A DNA stretch of 64,000 nt from Micromonosporaceae bacterium KJ-029. Lineage in GTDB: Bacteria; Actinomycetota; Actinomycetes; Mycobacteriales; Micromonosporaceae. The position numbers and the translations under genes are program-made. This document shows positions 26,079 to 34,165 of this stretch, piece after piece (within the stretch, counting starts at the first letter, position 1; each line of letters starts with the position of its first letter). The DNA is taken from positions 186,001-250,000 of the forward strand of contig BIFP01000048.1 in NCBI GenBank assembly GCA_005402585.1, written 5' to 3'. The notes beneath the pieces were generated by a model, which did not search any database, was not told the origin of the DNA, and worked only from the letters and a program-made list of their open reading frames with translations.

Positions 26079-27370
26079 CAGCTTCCGTGGCCCAGCGTCT
26101 GCTCTGGATGATCAAGCACTACCGCACCGACTTCGGTGCGTTGAGCTGCCCCGTGCTGTGCCGGCTGACCGGCGAGGTGGACGCCGACGCCCTGGACATC
26201 GCGTTGACCGGGCTCACCGCCCGGCACGAGTCGCTGCGTACCACCTTCACCGGCCGGGGCGCCCGGCTGGCCCAGGTGGTGCACCCGCCGGCCCCGGTCG
26301 TCGCCCGGCGGGTGGACCTGTCCGACCAGCCGGACCCGGCCGCCGCCGACCAGGCGGTCCGCACCGAGCTGCGCACCGGGATCGACCCGACGCGGTGGCC
26401 GTCCCGGACCACGCTGTGGCGGCTCGGCCCGCGCGAACACGTGCTCTGCCTGAACCTGCACCACCTGGTCACCGACGCCTGGTCCACCGGCATCCTCTTC
26501 CGCGACCTCGGCGCGCTGTACGCCCGGGCCACCGGGGCGCCCGCGCCGCTACCGGCGACCGGCTGGCAGTACGCGGAGTTCGTCCGCTGGCAACAGGACC
26601 TGCTCGACGGCGATGGGTTGCGCCGACACCGGGAGTACTGGCGCCGGCAACTGGCCGACAGCCAACTACCCGCACTGGGCGGCCCCGCCGGCGATCCAGC
26701 CGGCATGGCCGGGGATCGGCCGGCGACCTCGGACGTGGCCGTCGACCTCGACCGGGAGACCGTGGCCCGGCTGCGCACCCTGGCCCGGACCCGGCGCACC
26801 ACGCTGTTCTCGGTGCTGCTGGCCGTGTTCTACCACCACCTGCACCGGGTCACCGGCCAGGACGACCTGGCGGTGGCCTCGATGTTCGCCAACCGGTCCC
26901 GTCCCGAGCTGCGCGAGACCGTCGGCCTGCTGGCCAACATGGTGCTGCTGCGGGCCCGGGTCGGGCAGGCCGCGACCTTCGCCGACCTGGTCCGGCAGGC
27001 CCACGCGGCGGCGATGGGCGCCTTCACCTACCAGGACCTGCCCTACCAGATGCTGCCGCTGGACGTGGTGCACACCGGCGGGCGGCGCGCCGACGACGTG
27101 CTGTTCAACGTGATGGCCGAGGTGCGCCACCGCACGGTGGCGGCCGGGGTCGGGTTCGAACTGCTGGTGCCCCCGGGGCTGGGCAGCCGGTTCCGGTTCG
27201 AGTTGGCGGTCGCCCCGGTCGGCCCGGCGGACCTGCGCGCGGTCTTCTACCACACCACCGCCGCGTACACCGAAGCCGAGGCGGCCACGTTCCTGGCCGG
27301 GTACGCCGACCTGGCCGCCAGGCTGGCCGCCGAGCCCACCGCCCCGCTGCGGGCCGGCCGGCCCGGCTGA
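26060..27370 (+). CDS. Stand-alone NRPS-type condensation-domain protein 2
   Basis: 436 residues, one condensation-superfamily domain. The motif is H-H-L-V-T-D-A at about 134-140, with catalytic His and structural Asp kept and the final Gly changed to Ala. It aligns along its length with the protein at 20066, so the two are paralogues, probably with different donor or acceptor. No carrier protein is fused; the ACP at 29356 and the NRPS carriers are the nearest candidates for the donor. GTG start with the cluster motif overlapping the first codons. It could act as an acyltransferase rather than a peptide-forming enzyme. Confidence 0.85.
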   Translation: MNTRQTPASVAQRLLWMIKHYRTDFGALSCPVLCRLTGEVDADALDIALTGLTARHESLRTTFTGRGARLAQVVHPPAPVVARRVDLSDQPDPAAADQAVRTELRTGIDPTRWPSRTTLWRLGPREHVLCLNLHHLVTDAWSTGILFRDLGALYARATGAPAPLPATGWQYAEFVRWQQDLLDGDGLRRHREYWRRQLADSQLPALGGPAGDPAGMAGDRPATSDVAVDLDRETVARLRTLARTRRTTLFSVLLAVFYHHLHRVTGQDDLAVASMFANRSRPELRETVGLLANMVLLRARVGQAATFADLVRQAHAAAMGAFTYQDLPYQMLPLDVVHTGGRRADDVLFNVMAEVRHRTVAAGVGFELLVPPGLGSRFRFELAVAPVGPADLRAVFYHTTAAYTEAEAATFLAGYADLAARLAAEPTAPLRAGRPG

Positions 27371-27393
27371 CGACTCGACAAACTCCATGCAAT

Positions 27394-27424
27394 ACGACAC
27401 TGGCGTCACACACTCTTGACACCA
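27394..27424 (+). promoter_or_regulatory. Cluster motif upstream of LLM monooxygenase operon
   Basis: ACGACAC at 27394-27400 and CACACAC and TTGACAC strings by 27424 lie about 120-150 nt before the LLM gene. Position fits a promoter for the LLM, FMN reductase and ACP operon. Confidence 0.4.
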
Positions 27425-27545
27425 CATCCCGGGGACTGAGAGGCTTCGACCAGCCCTACCTGGTATGCGCGCAGGGAGCGGACGGTGCCTCCGCCCGTAC
27501 GACGGCAGCCGCTCACACGATCCATGCTGTGACAGGAAGGTCCAT

Positions 27546-28658
27546 ATGCCACTTCACCTGCACTGGTTCCTACCGTCCCACGGTGACGGCCGTGAGGTGG
27601 CGAAAACCCCGCAGGGCACGCCCGTCGAGCCGGCGGAGAACGTCCGGCGGACACCGGACATCGACTACCTCGCCCAGGTCGCCGCCGCCGCCGATCGGTT
27701 CGGCTTCACCGGCGCCCTGGTGCCGACCGGGCTGTTCTGTGAGGACCCCTGGCTGGTGTCAGCCGCCCTCGCCGACCGGACCCGGCGGTTGAACTTCATG
27801 GTCGCGGTACGCCCCGGTTCGGTTTCCCCGGCGGTGGCGGCGCAGATGGCCGCCACCCTGCAGCGCCTGTCCGACGGCCGGCTGCTGCTCAACGTGGTCA
27901 CCGGCGGCGACCGGGACGAGCAGCTGCGCTACGGCGACTGGCTCGACCACGACCAGCGCTACGCCCGTGCCGACGAGTTCCTGGACATTTTCGCCCGCGC
28001 CTGGTCGGGCCGGACGTACGACTTCGAGGGCAGCCACTACCGGGTCCGCGCCGGCCGGTTGACCCGGGCACACCCGGTCACCCCGCCGGTGTTCCTCGGC
28101 GGCTCCTCGGCCGCCGCACACGAGGTGGCCGCCCGCCACGCCGACGTCTACCTCGCCTGGGGTGAGCCGCCAGATCCGCTGGCCGCGCTGATGAAGAAGG
28201 TCCGCGACCGGGCCGACGCGCAGGGCCGCGAGCTGTCCTACGGCTCCCGCTTCCACGTGATCAGCCGGGACACCGCCGAGGAGGCGTGGCAGGTGGCGCA
28301 CCGGCTGACGGCCGGGATGCACCCGGAGACCATCGCCGCGGCGCAGCGACGGTTCCGCCGGACCGAGTCCGAGGGGCAACGCCGGATGGCCGCCCTGCAC
28401 CAGGGCCGCACCGACGACCTCGAGGTCTATCCGAACGTGTGGGCCGGTTACGGGCTGGTCCGGCCGGGTGCCGGCGTCGCGCTGGTCGGCAGCCACGTCG
28501 AGGTGGCCGACCGCATCGAGGAGTACCACGCCCTCGGGCTGGACCACCTGATCCTCTCCGGCCAGCCACACCTGGAGGAGGCGTACACCTTCGGTGAGGG
28601 TGTCCTGCCGATCCTGCGGCGCCGAGGGCTGCTGGCCGACCCGGAAGGAGAGCGGTGA
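27546..28658 (+). CDS. LLM-class flavin-dependent monooxygenase (SsuD-like)
   Basis: 370 residues with a luciferase-like TIM-barrel fold: L-H-W-F-L-P at the start, G-A-L-V-P-T-G, then R-L-L-L-N-V-V-T-G-G and P-P-V-F-L-G-G-S-S, as in alkanesulfonate monooxygenase SsuD. These enzymes use reduced FMN and oxygen to oxidise carbon, sulfur or nitrogen substrates. ATG at 27546 with GGAAGG upstream. Its stop overlaps the FMN reductase start (GTGA), the usual two-component partnership. A plain sulfur-scavenging role is possible, but no sulfonate ABC transporter is near and an ACP follows, so a biosynthetic role is preferred. Confidence 0.9.
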   Translation: MPLHLHWFLPSHGDGREVAKTPQGTPVEPAENVRRTPDIDYLAQVAAAADRFGFTGALVPTGLFCEDPWLVSAALADRTRRLNFMVAVRPGSVSPAVAAQMAATLQRLSDGRLLLNVVTGGDRDEQLRYGDWLDHDQRYARADEFLDIFARAWSGRTYDFEGSHYRVRAGRLTRAHPVTPPVFLGGSSAAAHEVAARHADVYLAWGEPPDPLAALMKKVRDRADAQGRELSYGSRFHVISRDTAEEAWQVAHRLTAGMHPETIAAAQRRFRRTESEGQRRMAALHQGRTDDLEVYPNVWAGYGLVRPGAGVALVGSHVEVADRIEEYHALGLDHLILSGQPHLEEAYTFGEGVLPILRRRGLLADPEGER

Positions 28659-29326
28659 CCGATCTGCGGCAGCACGCGCCCAGGCGGGCGAACCCACCGA
28701 CAGAGCCACTGTCCGTGCCGGCCACCGTCCTGGTCGGCAACCCGCGGCGAGGGTCACGCACCCTCACCGTCGCCCGGCACCTGACCGGCGCGCTGCGCGC
28801 CGGCCTCGCCGACCTCGGCGTCCACCTCCGGGATCCGCACCTGGTGGACCTGGCCGAGCTGGGGGCGGACCTCCCGGCCCGACTGATCGCCGGCACCGCC
28901 GCGCACGCGCCCGTAGAACGGGTGCTCGCCCGGGTCCGTGGGCCCGGCCTGCTGGTCGTGGTGAGCCCCACCTTCAAGGGCTCCTACACCGGTCTGCTGA
29001 AACTCTTCCTCGACATGCTCCCGCGCGAGGGGCTGTCGCCGGGCACCGTCGCGGTGCCGGTGATGACGGCCGGCTGGGCGCAGCACCGCTTCGTCTCCGA
29101 CGCCCGGCTGCGACCGCTGCTGGTGGAGTTGGGCGCCGTGGTTCCGGTGCGCGGGCTGGCGGTGCTGGAGGAGGAGTTCGGCGACCTCGACGCCGCGGTC
29201 GCCGGCTGGACGACGGCTGCGGTGCCGGTGCTCGCCGCCGTGCTGCGCAGCTGCCAGACCCCGGCGGTGAGCCCGCCCCGCCTCGCGGAACCCGTACCCG
29301 TCCATCAACCCGTACAGCTCCGGTGA
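28655..29326 (+). CDS. NAD(P)H-dependent FMN reductase (SsuE-like)
   Basis: 223 residues, flavodoxin-like fold: V-G-N-P-R-R-G-S-R-T near residue 26 is the phosphate-binding loop and S-P-T-F-K-G-S-Y-T-G-L-L-K the flavin/dimer segment. It supplies reduced FMN to the LLM monooxygenase with which it overlaps by 4 nt. It could also feed the acyl-CoA-dehydrogenase-fold monooxygenase at 31015. The C-terminal 25 residues are proline-rich and probably disordered. Confidence 0.9.
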   Translation: MTDLRQHAPRRANPPTEPLSVPATVLVGNPRRGSRTLTVARHLTGALRAGLADLGVHLRDPHLVDLAELGADLPARLIAGTAAHAPVERVLARVRGPGLLVVVSPTFKGSYTGLLKLFLDMLPREGLSPGTVAVPVMTAGWAQHRFVSDARLRPLLVELGAVVPVRGLAVLEEEFGDLDAAVAGWTTAAVPVLAAVLRSCQTPAVSPPRLAEPVPVHQPVQLR

Positions 29327-29355
29327 GCCGGGCGATCCGGAAGGAAGAAGCGACC

Positions 29356-29655
29356 ATGAGTGAGCAGACCCCAACGGTCGTGGGGCCGACAAAGTCCGAC
29401 GAGCAGATCCGCGCCCAGGTCCAGGCCATCGTGCTCGACCTGGCTCCCAACCCCGACGGTCTCCGCGGCGTGGAGACGGCCCTGGTCCAGGATCTCGGCT
29501 TCCACTCGCTGGCCCTGATGGAACTCGCCTTCGCGCTGGAGGACGAGTTCGACCTCGATCCGATCGACGAGAAGACCGCCCGGTCGATCACCACCCTCGG
29601 CGCGGTGCAGGAGCACGTGTTGCGCCGCATCGCCGAGCGCGAAGCCGGGGCCTGA
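29356..29655 (+). CDS. Stand-alone acyl carrier protein with G-F-H-S-L motif
   Basis: 99 residues, acidic, four-helix ACP. The phosphopantetheine serine sits in D-L-G-F-H-S-L-A-L-M-E-L (Ser codon 29506-29508), where the usual Asp before Ser is His. The flanking L-x-x-L-G and E-D-E-F-D-L-D blocks are typical. It lies 29 nt after the FMN reductase with GGAAGAAG upstream, so it is third in the LLM operon. It may carry the substrate of the LLM enzyme or the donor of the condensation proteins. A terminator follows at once. Confidence 0.9.
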   Translation: MSEQTPTVVGPTKSDEQIRAQVQAIVLDLAPNPDGLRGVETALVQDLGFHSLALMELAFALEDEFDLDPIDEKTARSITTLGAVQEHVLRRIAEREAGA

Positions 29656-29672
29656 CCCTCCCGGACATCGCC

Positions 29673-29702
29673 GGGCCGGCCACCAGCGCGGGTGGCCGGC
29701 CC
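29673..29702. terminator. Rho-independent terminator after the ACP
   Basis: Perfect 12-bp arms GGGCCGGCCACC / GGTGGCCGGCCC, 6-nt loop, then TTTC. Ends the LLM-FMN reductase-ACP operon. Confidence 0.85.
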
Positions 29703-29787
29703 TTTCGGATGCCTGGCCGGCACCCACGACGGCCCGCCGGCCTCGCGTGGCGGGTTGCCGCGCTCCCGCCAGGCGAGGCGGTGCCGA

Positions 29788-30876
29788 TCAGCCGATCAGG
29801 CGGTAGAGCCGGTGGAACCGGTCGTCGATCGGCAATTGGGTGACGGCGGCGAAGCCCGCCTCGGCCGCCAGCTTCCGCACCGTCTCCGGGCGCAGTACCG
29901 TGCCGGTGCCGGCCGAGGGCTGCTGGCTCAGGCAGGCCGGCAGGCAGTGCAGCACGCTGGTGGCGTACTGGAATCGCTCGATCTCGTCGGCGGGGGCGGC
30001 GAACCGCTCGGCCACCCGCGCGTCCAGGACCAGCACGCTGCCGCCGTCGGCGCACAACCGCCGGCAGGCTGCCAGCACCTGCACCGGCTGGGCGATCTCG
30101 TGCAGCGCGTCGAACAGGCAGACCAGGTCGTAGTCGCCGGCCAGGTCGGAGTCCGCGGCGTCCCGGGCGGTGAACGAGACCCGGTCGGTCAGGCCGGCGT
30201 CCGCGGCGTGTCCCCGGGCATCGGCGATCACCTCGGCGTCGAGGTCGTACCCGTCGACGACGATCCGGGGAAAGGACCGGGCCAGCCCGATACCGGCCCA
30301 ACCCGCACCGCAGGCCACGTCCGCGACCCGGGCCGCGGAACCGGCCAGCCGGGCGTGGATGTCCGGAGCGTACCGCCGCAGCCAGCCGGCCAGCTGGTGG
30401 GTGAACATGGCCCGGTTGGCACCGGCGTGGCCCTCGCGCCAGTCGACGCCGTAGACCGCGTCCGGCACCCCACCACCGCCGCGGTACGCCTCCAGCAGCG
30501 CCGGCAGCGCCCCGGCCACGCCACCCAGCGGCAGCACCGCCAACGCCGCCATCGACACCGGGCTGTCCGAGACGGTCAGCACCTCGGCGTGCGCCGCGGG
30601 CAGCGCGAACAGGCGCTTCTCGGCCGGCAGCGACGGGTCGTCGACGGTGAGCACGCCGGCCACCGCCTGCTGCTCCAGCCATTCGCGGGCGTAGCGCGGG
30701 TCGACCCCGGCGCGCTGGGCGATCTCCCCCACCGTGCCGGGCCCCTTCGCCGCGAGGTCGTCGTAGAGCCCGAGACGGACCCCGAGATACGTCGACAGCA
30801 GCTCCTGAGTGGCCAGCAGCGAGTTCCACATCCGGACCGCGAAGACCCGGGCCTGGGTGTCGGTGGGCGTCGTCAT
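29788..30876 (-). CDS. SAM-dependent methyltransferase with N-terminal winged helix
   Basis: 362 residues. A helical/winged-helix N-terminus (about 1-100, R-Y-A-R-E-W-L-E-Q-Q-A-V-A-G-V-L) precedes a class I methyltransferase core with V-A-D-V-A-C-G-A-G-W-A-G as SAM loop and D-L-V-C-L-F-D-A-L-H-E as motif IV. It resembles the Rv2258c-like group often annotated as methyltransferase or regulator. ATG at 30876 with GGAGG eight nt upstream. It diverges from the ACAD-like gene, and the 138-bp gap carries three copies of the cluster motif. The substrate is unknown. Confidence 0.85.
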   Translation of the reverse strand: MTTPTDTQARVFAVRMWNSLLATQELLSTYLGVRLGLYDDLAAKGPGTVGEIAQRAGVDPRYAREWLEQQAVAGVLTVDDPSLPAEKRLFALPAAHAEVLTVSDSPVSMAALAVLPLGGVAGALPALLEAYRGGGGVPDAVYGVDWREGHAGANRAMFTHQLAGWLRRYAPDIHARLAGSAARVADVACGAGWAGIGLARSFPRIVVDGYDLDAEVIADARGHAADAGLTDRVSFTARDAADSDLAGDYDLVCLFDALHEIAQPVQVLAACRRLCADGGSVLVLDARVAERFAAPADEIERFQYATSVLHCLPACLSQQPSAGTGTVLRPETVRKLAAEAGFAAVTQLPIDDRFHRLYRLIG

Positions 30877-30897
30877 CGGTCTCCTCCAGGCGGCGTA

Positions 30898-31000
30898 CGT
30901 GTCGGGTGTGCTGTTTTCACGACACACGCTAACCGCTGTGGGCGCACCATGGACAGCACCCGGCGACGGGAGATACGGTCCGCACACGACACACCGCACA
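30898..31000. promoter_or_regulatory. Divergent promoter with GTGTCG...CGACAC and CACACGACACACC
   Basis: GTGTCG (30899-30904) and CGACAC (30920-30925) form an inverted repeat; CACACGACACACC follows at 30983-30995, just before the Shine-Dalgarno of the ACAD-like gene. These are strong instances of the ACGACA-core motif. Confidence 0.55.
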
Positions 31001-31014
31001 CAGGAGGAGTGGAC

Positions 31015-32139
31015 GTGAACCCAACGCTGTCGCGGGTACGCGAGCTGGCGTCCCGAGTGGCGAAACGGGCCGAGGAGGTCGAGCGGGACCGCGGGCTCCC
31101 CGACGACCTCGTCGACGACCTCCGTGACGCCGGTTGCTTCCGGATGTTCGCCCCGGCCAGCCACGGGGGTGACCAGCTCGACCTGCCCGACGTGCTCGCC
31201 GTGCTGGAGGAACTCGCCCGCGCCGACGCCGCCACCTCGTGGACGGTCGGCCAGGTGGCGCTGTCACACCTGATCGTGCGCTGTGGACCGGCCGAGGCGC
31301 TCGACGAGATATTCGCCGACGGCCCGGACACTCTCGTCGCCGGGGCGGTGGCACCGAAGGGACGGGCGCGCGAGAGCGACGACGGTTGGCGGGTCACCGG
31401 CCAGTGGCCGTTCGTCACCGGCTGCCCCCGGGCCGCCTGGTTCTACCTCAGCTGCGTGCTGGTCGCCGGCCGCAGCGTGCCGGTCGGCCCGGACGGGGTG
31501 CCGGCCACCCGCATCCTGTTCGTACCGGCGCGGGACACCCGGATCGTGGACACCTGGCGGGTGCTGGGGCTGCGCGGCACCGCCAGCCACGACGTGGCGG
31601 TCGAGGACGCGCGGGTGCCCGCGTACCGGGCGGTCGCCGCGCAGGACGGCGACGCGGTGCACCGGATCGCCCAGTCCAGCCTGATCATCGGAGCGGTCGC
31701 GGTCGGACTGGCCGACGGCGCGCTTGCCGACCTGGTCCGGCTGGCCGCCGATGGCAAGCGGCCTGCACTGAGCGCACGGCGGCTCGCCGCCTCGACGGTC
31801 TTCCAGGACCGGCTGGGCGAGGCGCAGACCGTGCAGCGCGCGGCCCGGGCGCTGCTGTACGCCGAGGCGGCCGAGGCTCAGGCGTCGACAGGGGCCTCGA
31901 CGCCGCTGCGTCGGGCTCGGCTGCGGGCGGCGGCGGCGCAGGTGACCAGCCTGTGCGCGCAGGTCGTGGACACCGCGCACACCCTGGCCGGCGGCACCGC
32001 CGTGTACGAGACCTCGCCGCTGCAACGACGACTGCGCGACATGCGTACGGCCACCCAGCACTTCGTGGCCGGCCGCGACTCGTACGCCACGCTCGGCGCG
32101 CTCGCCGTCGGCGAGGAGACGATGACCGGTCCACTCTGA
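31015..32139 (+). CDS. Acyl-CoA dehydrogenase-fold flavin monooxygenase (group D-like)
   Basis: 374 residues with the N-terminal helical, middle beta and C-terminal helical domains of the acyl-CoA dehydrogenase superfamily. P-A-S-H-G-G near residue 50, S-W-T-V-G-Q and T-G-Q-W-P-F-V-T-G-C point to the HpaB/DszC-like branch that uses reduced flavin to oxygenate. The catalytic glutamate of true acyl-CoA dehydrogenases is not evident. VlmH-type N-hydroxylases belong to this branch. GTG at 31015 with AGGAGG seven nt upstream. Stand-alone transcription unit divergent from the methyltransferase. Confidence 0.8.
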   Translation: MNPTLSRVRELASRVAKRAEEVERDRGLPDDLVDDLRDAGCFRMFAPASHGGDQLDLPDVLAVLEELARADAATSWTVGQVALSHLIVRCGPAEALDEIFADGPDTLVAGAVAPKGRARESDDGWRVTGQWPFVTGCPRAAWFYLSCVLVAGRSVPVGPDGVPATRILFVPARDTRIVDTWRVLGLRGTASHDVAVEDARVPAYRAVAAQDGDAVHRIAQSSLIIGAVAVGLADGALADLVRLAADGKRPALSARRLAASTVFQDRLGEAQTVQRAARALLYAEAAEAQASTGASTPLRRARLRAAAAQVTSLCAQVVDTAHTLAGGTAVYETSPLQRRLRDMRTATQHFVAGRDSYATLGALAVGEETMTGPL

Positions 32140-32238
32140 CCAGGGTGCCCGACGGGATCTCCGACGAGACCCGGCTCCGGCGAGCAGAGGCATCCAGCAG
32201 GCCGGGGACGGGCCGTTGGTGGTTCGTCAGGTCCCGGG

Positions 32239-32688
32239 TCAGGCGAAGCGGAACAGGCTGTCGGCGACGCAGCAGGGTTTGCCGCCCCGGTCCACCTCCA
32301 CGCTCACCCGGCAGCGCACCTGCACCGCCTCGCCGACCGGCACCGTCTCCAGCAGGTGGGCGTCGGCACGGATCGAGTCGCCGGCGGTCACCGGGGCCGG
32401 AAACCGGACCCGGTCGAGCCCGTAGTTGACCACGCTGCGTACCCCGTCGACCCGCAGCACCTCGGCCAGCATCGCCGGGATCAGCGACAGCACCAGGAAG
32501 CCGTGCGCCACGGGCGCGCCGAACGGGCCGGCGGCGGCCCGGACCGGGTCGACGTGGATCCACTGCCGGTCGCCGGTCAGCTCCGCGAAGGCACTGATCG
32601 TCGCCTGGTCGACCGGCCGCCAGGAGCTGCGCCCGAGCGGCCCCTCGGGCGCCGCGCGCAGCTCGTCCAGACAGCTGAAGTGCGTCAT
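32239..32688 (-). CDS. MaoC-like (hot-dog) enoyl hydratase/dehydratase
   Basis: 149 residues with one hot-dog fold. D-R-Q-W-I-H-V-D-P near residue 40 is the hydratase-2 motif carrying the catalytic Asp and His; V-A-H-G-F-L-V-L-S follows. Such enzymes hydrate trans-2-enoyl-CoA or enoyl-ACP or run the reverse. It is divergent from the SDR gene, 77 bp away. Paired with the SDR, it could process a short acyl chain on the pathway ACP or in primary metabolism. Confidence 0.9.
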   Translation of the reverse strand: MTHFSCLDELRAAPEGPLGRSSWRPVDQATISAFAELTGDRQWIHVDPVRAAAGPFGAPVAHGFLVLSLIPAMLAEVLRVDGVRSVVNYGLDRVRFPAPVTAGDSIRADAHLLETVPVGEAVQVRCRVSVEVDRGGKPCCVADSLFRFA

Positions 32689-32765
32689 CGCCGTCTCTCC
32701 CGGGACTAGGCAACGTCGTATCCGGCATCGTACGGTAGCGCGGTATCTCGTCTGTGGAGGTTGTC

Positions 32766-33575
32766 ATGAGTGAGCTGTTTTCGGTGGCCGGTAAGACGGC
32801 ACTCGTCACGGGCGGCACCCAGGGGATCGGGCGGATGGTCGCGCAGGGGTTCGTCGAGGCCGGTGCGCGGGTCTACCTCACCGCCCGGACCAAGTCCGAC
32901 TGCGACGACGTGGCCCGGGAACTCTCGGCCGGCGGCGGCGAGTGCGTGGCGATCCCCGCGGACCTGTCCGACGAGCAGGAGTGCGTCCGGCTGGCCCGGG
33001 AGATCGCCGAGCGCGAACAGAAGCTGCACATCCTGGTCAACAACGCCGGCACCGCCTGGACCGCGCCGGTCGAGCAGTTCCCGGCGAGCGCCTGGGACAG
33101 CGTGCTCGACCTCAGCCTGAAGGCACCGCTGTTCCTGGTGCGGGAGTTGGCCCCGCTGCTGCGGGCGGCCGGCACCGCGGACGACCCGGCCCGGATCGTC
33201 AACATCGGCAGTGCCGACGCCCAGCGGGTGCCGGAGATGCCGACCTACTCGGCGGCCGCGGCGAAGGCGGCCATCCACCACATCACCCGGATGCTCGCCC
33301 ACGACTTCGCGCCGACGGTGACCGCGAACGTGATCGCCCCCGGCAGCTTCCCGTCCCGGATGATGGCCGGCGTGCTCGAGGCGATGGGCGAGGAGATCGC
33401 GGCGGTGACCCCGCTGCAGCGCATCGGCCGGCCCGACGACATCGTCGGCACCGCGATCTACCTGTGCAGCCGTGCCGGGTCGTACGTCACCGGGTCGGTG
33501 GTCACGGTGGACGGCGGGCTCTCCACCGCGCGGACCGGCTTCGTGCCGGGCCGGTTCCTCAGCGACGCCCAGTGA
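32766..33575 (+). CDS. Short-chain dehydrogenase/reductase
   Basis: 269 residues, classical SDR. NADP loop T-G-G-T-Q-G-I-G near residue 16, N-N-A-G at about 92, catalytic Ser in I-G-S-A-D-A and the Tyr-x-x-x-Lys as Y-S-A-A-A-A-K. The last is spaced by one extra residue compared with YxxxK, so check the alignment. Closest in feel to FabG-like or RhlG-like ketoacyl reductases. ATG at 32766 has GGAGG seven nt upstream. It may act on the same intermediate as the MaoC protein. Followed by a strong terminator. Confidence 0.88.
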   Translation: MSELFSVAGKTALVTGGTQGIGRMVAQGFVEAGARVYLTARTKSDCDDVARELSAGGGECVAIPADLSDEQECVRLAREIAEREQKLHILVNNAGTAWTAPVEQFPASAWDSVLDLSLKAPLFLVRELAPLLRAAGTADDPARIVNIGSADAQRVPEMPTYSAAAAKAAIHHITRMLAHDFAPTVTANVIAPGSFPSRMMAGVLEAMGEEIAAVTPLQRIGRPDDIVGTAIYLCSRAGSYVTGSVVTVDGGLSTARTGFVPGRFLSDAQ

Positions 33576-33600
33576 ACCCCGGGCGCGAACCGCGCCCGAG

Positions 33601-33644
33601 CACGGCGAGGGCCGCGCACCGAGCGGTGCGCGGCCCTCGCCGTG
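33601..33644. terminator. Strong hairpin terminator between SDR and VOC genes
   Basis: Perfect 20-bp arms starting CACGGCGAGG, with a 4-nt GAGC loop, in the 72-bp gap between convergent genes; overlaps the last VOC codons' edge. Bidirectional. Confidence 0.85.
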
Positions 33645-33647
33645 TGC

Positions 33648-34013
33648 TCAGTGCTTCGGCTTCGGCGGCACGTGCAGGCCGAAGGCCAGGCCCTGGTTGT
33701 CCCGGCACTCCACGAACGCGCCCCACTCCTCCGTCGGGGGGCGCATCGGCTCCACCTCGCCGCCGAGTTCCAGCACTCGCTTCATGGCCGCGTCGATGTC
33801 GTCGACGGTGAAGTAGAGGTAGTGCTGCGGTGGACCCGGGTCGCGGTGGAAACCGCCGGGCACCGCCGGGACGCCCGGCCCCGCCTCCCCGGTGTCGATC
33901 GACCCGCCGTGCTCCTGCGCCTGCACCTTCCAGCCGAACAACTCGGCGTAGAAGTGGCTGGCCACCGCCACGTCCGGGACTCCGAACTCGAAGTACGACA
34001 GCTGTCCTGCCAC
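33648..34013 (-). CDS. VOC-family glyoxalase-like protein
   Basis: 121 residues with a two-module VOC fold (F-E-F-G-V-P-D-V-A-V-A-S-H-F-Y near the start, a common entry into the CFP32/Rv0577-like group). ATG at 34013 with GGAGGTC upstream. It lies divergent from the aldehyde dehydrogenase. Third VOC gene in the window; the function is unknown. Confidence 0.88.
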   Translation of the reverse strand: MAGQLSYFEFGVPDVAVASHFYAELFGWKVQAQEHGGSIDTGEAGPGVPAVPGGFHRDPGPPQHYLYFTVDDIDAAMKRVLELGGEVEPMRPPTEEWGAFVECRDNQGLAFGLHVPPKPKH

Positions 34014-34165
34014 GACCGACCTCCTCCGTCATCGATCCGGCGCTCCGCCGCCACCCGACCGGGTGGGGCTTTCTAACGCAACAAACTACACTAGTATTCG
34101 ACCCAACATACTCCGCTGACCGCTCGCCAGGAGTTGGCGCGCCGAGCCGGAAGAGGTGTCCCCAC

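Noticed and set aside
27546-29326. SsuD/SsuE pair as a plain sulfonate-scavenging operon
   Set aside because: No SsuABC transporter is nearby, an ACP is co-transcribed and the cluster motif is upstream; a biosynthetic role fits better, though not proved.
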